From an uncultured Eubacteriales bacterium (lineage in GTDB: Bacteria; Bacillota; Clostridia; Oscillospirales; Acutalibacteraceae), in assembly GCA_900317215.1 (NCBI GenBank), contig ONFW01000079.1, forward strand, positions 1-7,488: a stretch of DNA of 7,488 bases, in the 5' to 3' direction. The notes below the pieces were generated by a model, which searched no databases, had not been told where the DNA came from, and saw only the letters and a list, made by a program, of their open reading frames with translations. Position numbers and translations under genes: made by a program. Numbering within the stretch: position 1 is the first letter of the stretch; each line of letters starts with the position of its first letter. Shown piece after piece: positions 5,966-7,488 of the stretch.

Positions 5966-5996
5966 AGTAAAGGGTAAATAGATCCGGATCCTATAA
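5948..5996 (+). repeat. Direct repeat ATAGATCCGG ... CTATAA, 30 bp apart
   Basis: ATAGATCCGG occurs at 5948-5957 and again at 5978-5987, exactly 30 bp apart. Each copy is followed within one to three bases by CTATAA (starting 5959 and 5991). The second copy includes the 10-bp palindrome GATCCGGATC (5981-5990). The copies sit over the presumed promoter and just before the sigma gene's ribosome site. Confidence 0.6.
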
Positions 5997-6014
5997 GCCT
6001 TTGGAGGAATCAAT

Positions 6015-6566
6015 ATGGAAGACAACAAAATAATTGAGCTTTTTTTCAAGCGTGATGAAAATGCTGTTAAGCAAACTAAGGAAAGCTACGGAAAGCAGCT
6101 TTATGCGCTTGCGTTTCGTATCCTGCAAAGCAAAGAGGATGCGGAAGAGTGTGAAAGCGACACCTATTTGAAAGCATGGAACTCAATACCTCCGCAAAAG
6201 CCAAATCATTTATTCGCATACCTTGCAAAGATATGCAGAAATAACGCTTTGAATATGGCTGAAAAAGCGAGCACCGAAAAGCGTAATGCTGTTATTGTGG
6301 AGCTGACAAAGGAACTTTCAGACTGCCTGCCTGATAACAGTACCTTGGAAAAAGCAGCAGAGAAGGAGCTTGGCGAAACTATCAGCGAATTTCTGAGAAC
6401 TGTTTCAACGGATAACCGGATAATCTTTATCAGGAGATACTTCCTTTCAGAAACGATATCTGACATTTCCAAAGCCCTCAGTCTCAGCGAAAGCAAGGTA
6501 AAAAGCTCTCTTTTCAGAACAAGAAATAAGCTCAGGGACTATTTATCAAAGGAGGAATTATTATGA
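6015..6566 (+). CDS. ECF-like RNA polymerase sigma factor
   Basis: A 183-residue sigma-70 family protein of ECF size with regions 2 and 4 only. Region 2 spans about 15-85 and includes the LYALAFRILQSKEDAEE segment and the TYLKAWNSIP/AYLAKICRN stretch that melts and reads the -10. Region 4 spans about 117-178, with a helix-turn-helix SETISDISKALSLSESKVKSSLFRTR for the -35. The start is the ATG at 6015, seven bases after GGAGG (6003-6007). It ends in an ATGA overlap with the next gene, so translation of the two is coupled, as is common for a sigma factor and its membrane-bound inhibitor. It would redirect RNA polymerase to a small set of genes in response to an envelope signal. Targets are unknown; its own promoter is a candidate. 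Confidence 0.9.
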   Translation: MEDNKIIELFFKRDENAVKQTKESYGKQLYALAFRILQSKEDAEECESDTYLKAWNSIPPQKPNHLFAYLAKICRNNALNMAEKASTEKRNAVIVELTKELSDCLPDNSTLEKAAEKELGETISEFLRTVSTDNRIIFIRRYFLSETISDISKALSLSESKVKSSLFRTRNKLRDYLSKEELL

Positions 6567-7488
6567 AAAGCAATAAGCTTTTTAATGCTATGAGCAATAT
6601 TGACGAGGAGCTTATAAATCAAGCTGTAAATGCTCCCCAAAAGAAAAGTCTGCCCGTTTTCAGGATCACAGCCATAGCCGCAGCGCTGGTGTTTATAGCG
6701 CTGTCTGCTGTTGTTCTTGTAAATATGAACAAGCAAACAGACATGGTCGCAGAGCCGAATTCCACGGAGGTGAAGAAAGCAGAAAACAAAGACACCGATA
6801 CTGCTGAAACAAAGGGACAGCAGGATGAAAGCTCGTCTATTGTTTTTACAGGTCACTACAGTGTTCCGTCAGATCATTCTGAGGAAAATAAGCCTTCACA
6901 AGCTTCATCAGCAGCTTCCGCTGAAAGTACACCTGCATTCCAAGCAAGCGTAACAGCCGGCGATGAAGAAGATCACAGCGATATGCTCGGATTTATTATA
7001 ACAGACGATGGCAAGACTTATATGCAGGTATTCAACAACACAGAATACACGCTTGACCGTGATATAGGACGTGCAGGTGATTTTAAGGGCTGTTATTCCG
7101 ATCTTGACGATAACAGCAGGGTCTATACCGTCAAGGAGGACGAGAATATCCTTGTAGTGAAGTTTGAAAACGGTGGCAGTGTAACTCTGATGCTGCGTGA
7201 TGAAAATGTTCAGGACAGAATGGGATATTACCGTTTTAACGGTCTGCGTGTAGATCAGTCCGTAATGGCTGCGCTTTCATCAAATGACGGCAAGGCATAT
7301 TCCGTTTATGTTACCCGACCCGATTCAGACGATATGTATGATTATGTCTATAACGGCAAAACCCTTCGTCAGATGAAGGAGGAGCTGGACGAATCGTGGA
7401 AAACGGAGCACGGAAAATACAATCCTCTTGACGAGGAATATCAGGCGGCGGTTCATGCTTTCCTGAAAGAAAAGATAAAGGCTGCCTA
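6563..7488 (+). CDS. Single-pass membrane protein, probable anti-sigma/sensor partner (3' end at window edge)
   Basis: Open from the ATG at 6563, preceded by AAGGAGG (6549-6555) with seven-base spacing, to the window end: 308 codons plus the bases TA. These may be the first two bases of a TAA/TAG stop, so the protein may be nearly complete. Layout: a short cytoplasmic N-terminus (1-34) with an acidic helix-like NIDEELINQAV (12-22) that could contact the sigma factor, one membrane helix (about 35-53), a charged Ser/Glu/Lys-rich linker (about 56-138), and a folded extracellular domain (about 141-308). The outer domain contains one cysteine in FKGCYSD. The position after an ECF sigma gene and the topology fit an anti-sigma factor, but no zinc-binding HxxxCxxC motif is present in the N-terminus. 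I do not recognise the outer domain. Confidence 0.75.
   Translation, partial: MKSNKLFNAMSNIDEELINQAVNAPQKKSLPVFRITAIAAALVFIALSAVVLVNMNKQTDMVAEPNSTEVKKAENKDTDTAETKGQQDESSSIVFTGHYSVPSDHSEENKPSQASSAASAESTPAFQASVTAGDEEDHSDMLGFIITDDGKTYMQVFNNTEYTLDRDIGRAGDFKGCYSDLDDNSRVYTVKEDENILVVKFENGGSVTLMLRDENVQDRMGYYRFNGLRVDQSVMAALSSNDGKAYSVYVTRPDSDDMYDYVYNGKTLRQMKEELDESWKTEHGKYNPLDEEYQAAVHAFLKEKIKAA

Noticed and set aside
5852..6049. A 65-codon minus-strand frame overlapping the sigma start
   Set aside because: No ribosome site, and it overlaps the sigma gene start and the promoter region.

Overview
The window looks like a chromosomal accessory stretch from a low-to-mid GC Gram-positive Clostridia, most likely a gut or rumen Ruminococcus-type organism. 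This is inferred from strong AGGAGG-type ribosome sites, a sortase-anchored Cna-B/SpaA-like surface protein, a lipoprotein signal peptide, TTGACA/TATAAT-type promoters and an ECF sigma/membrane-protein pair. No tRNA, rRNA, CRISPR array, transposase or phage gene was seen.

Layout, left to right. (1) 1-960 (+): the 3' part of a cell-wall-anchored surface protein ending in an LPAAG sorting signal, followed by a strong terminator. (2) 1190-2092 (-): an EamA-family transporter with a good promoter; a 7-bp inverted repeat spans that promoter's predicted start. (3) 2284-2485: a perfect 11-bp hairpin, then a promoter, a fluoride (crcB-motif) riboswitch and an overlapping intrinsic terminator. Together these form the leader of (4) 2486-3664 (+), a cation:proton antiporter. 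(5) A bidirectional terminator lies between the antiporter and the convergent gene. (6) 3888-5717 (-): a predicted lipoprotein that joins a complete alpha-acetolactate decarboxylase to a complete exported HAD-type phosphatase. (7) 5718-6014: a divergent regulatory region with a near-consensus promoter for the fusion gene and a duplicated motif before the sigma gene. (8) 6015-6566 (+): an ECF-like sigma factor, coupled by an ATGA overlap to (9) 6563 to the window end: a single-pass membrane protein with the layout of an anti-sigma or sensor protein.

How the parts work together. The riboswitch and antiporter form a self-contained fluoride-response unit: fluoride binding should block the terminator and switch on the transporter. 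The sigma factor and membrane protein form a likely envelope-signal module. The most unusual object is the decarboxylase-phosphatase fusion, with both sets of catalytic residues intact and predicted to sit outside the membrane. Its divergent position beside the sigma module suggests, but does not prove, shared control.
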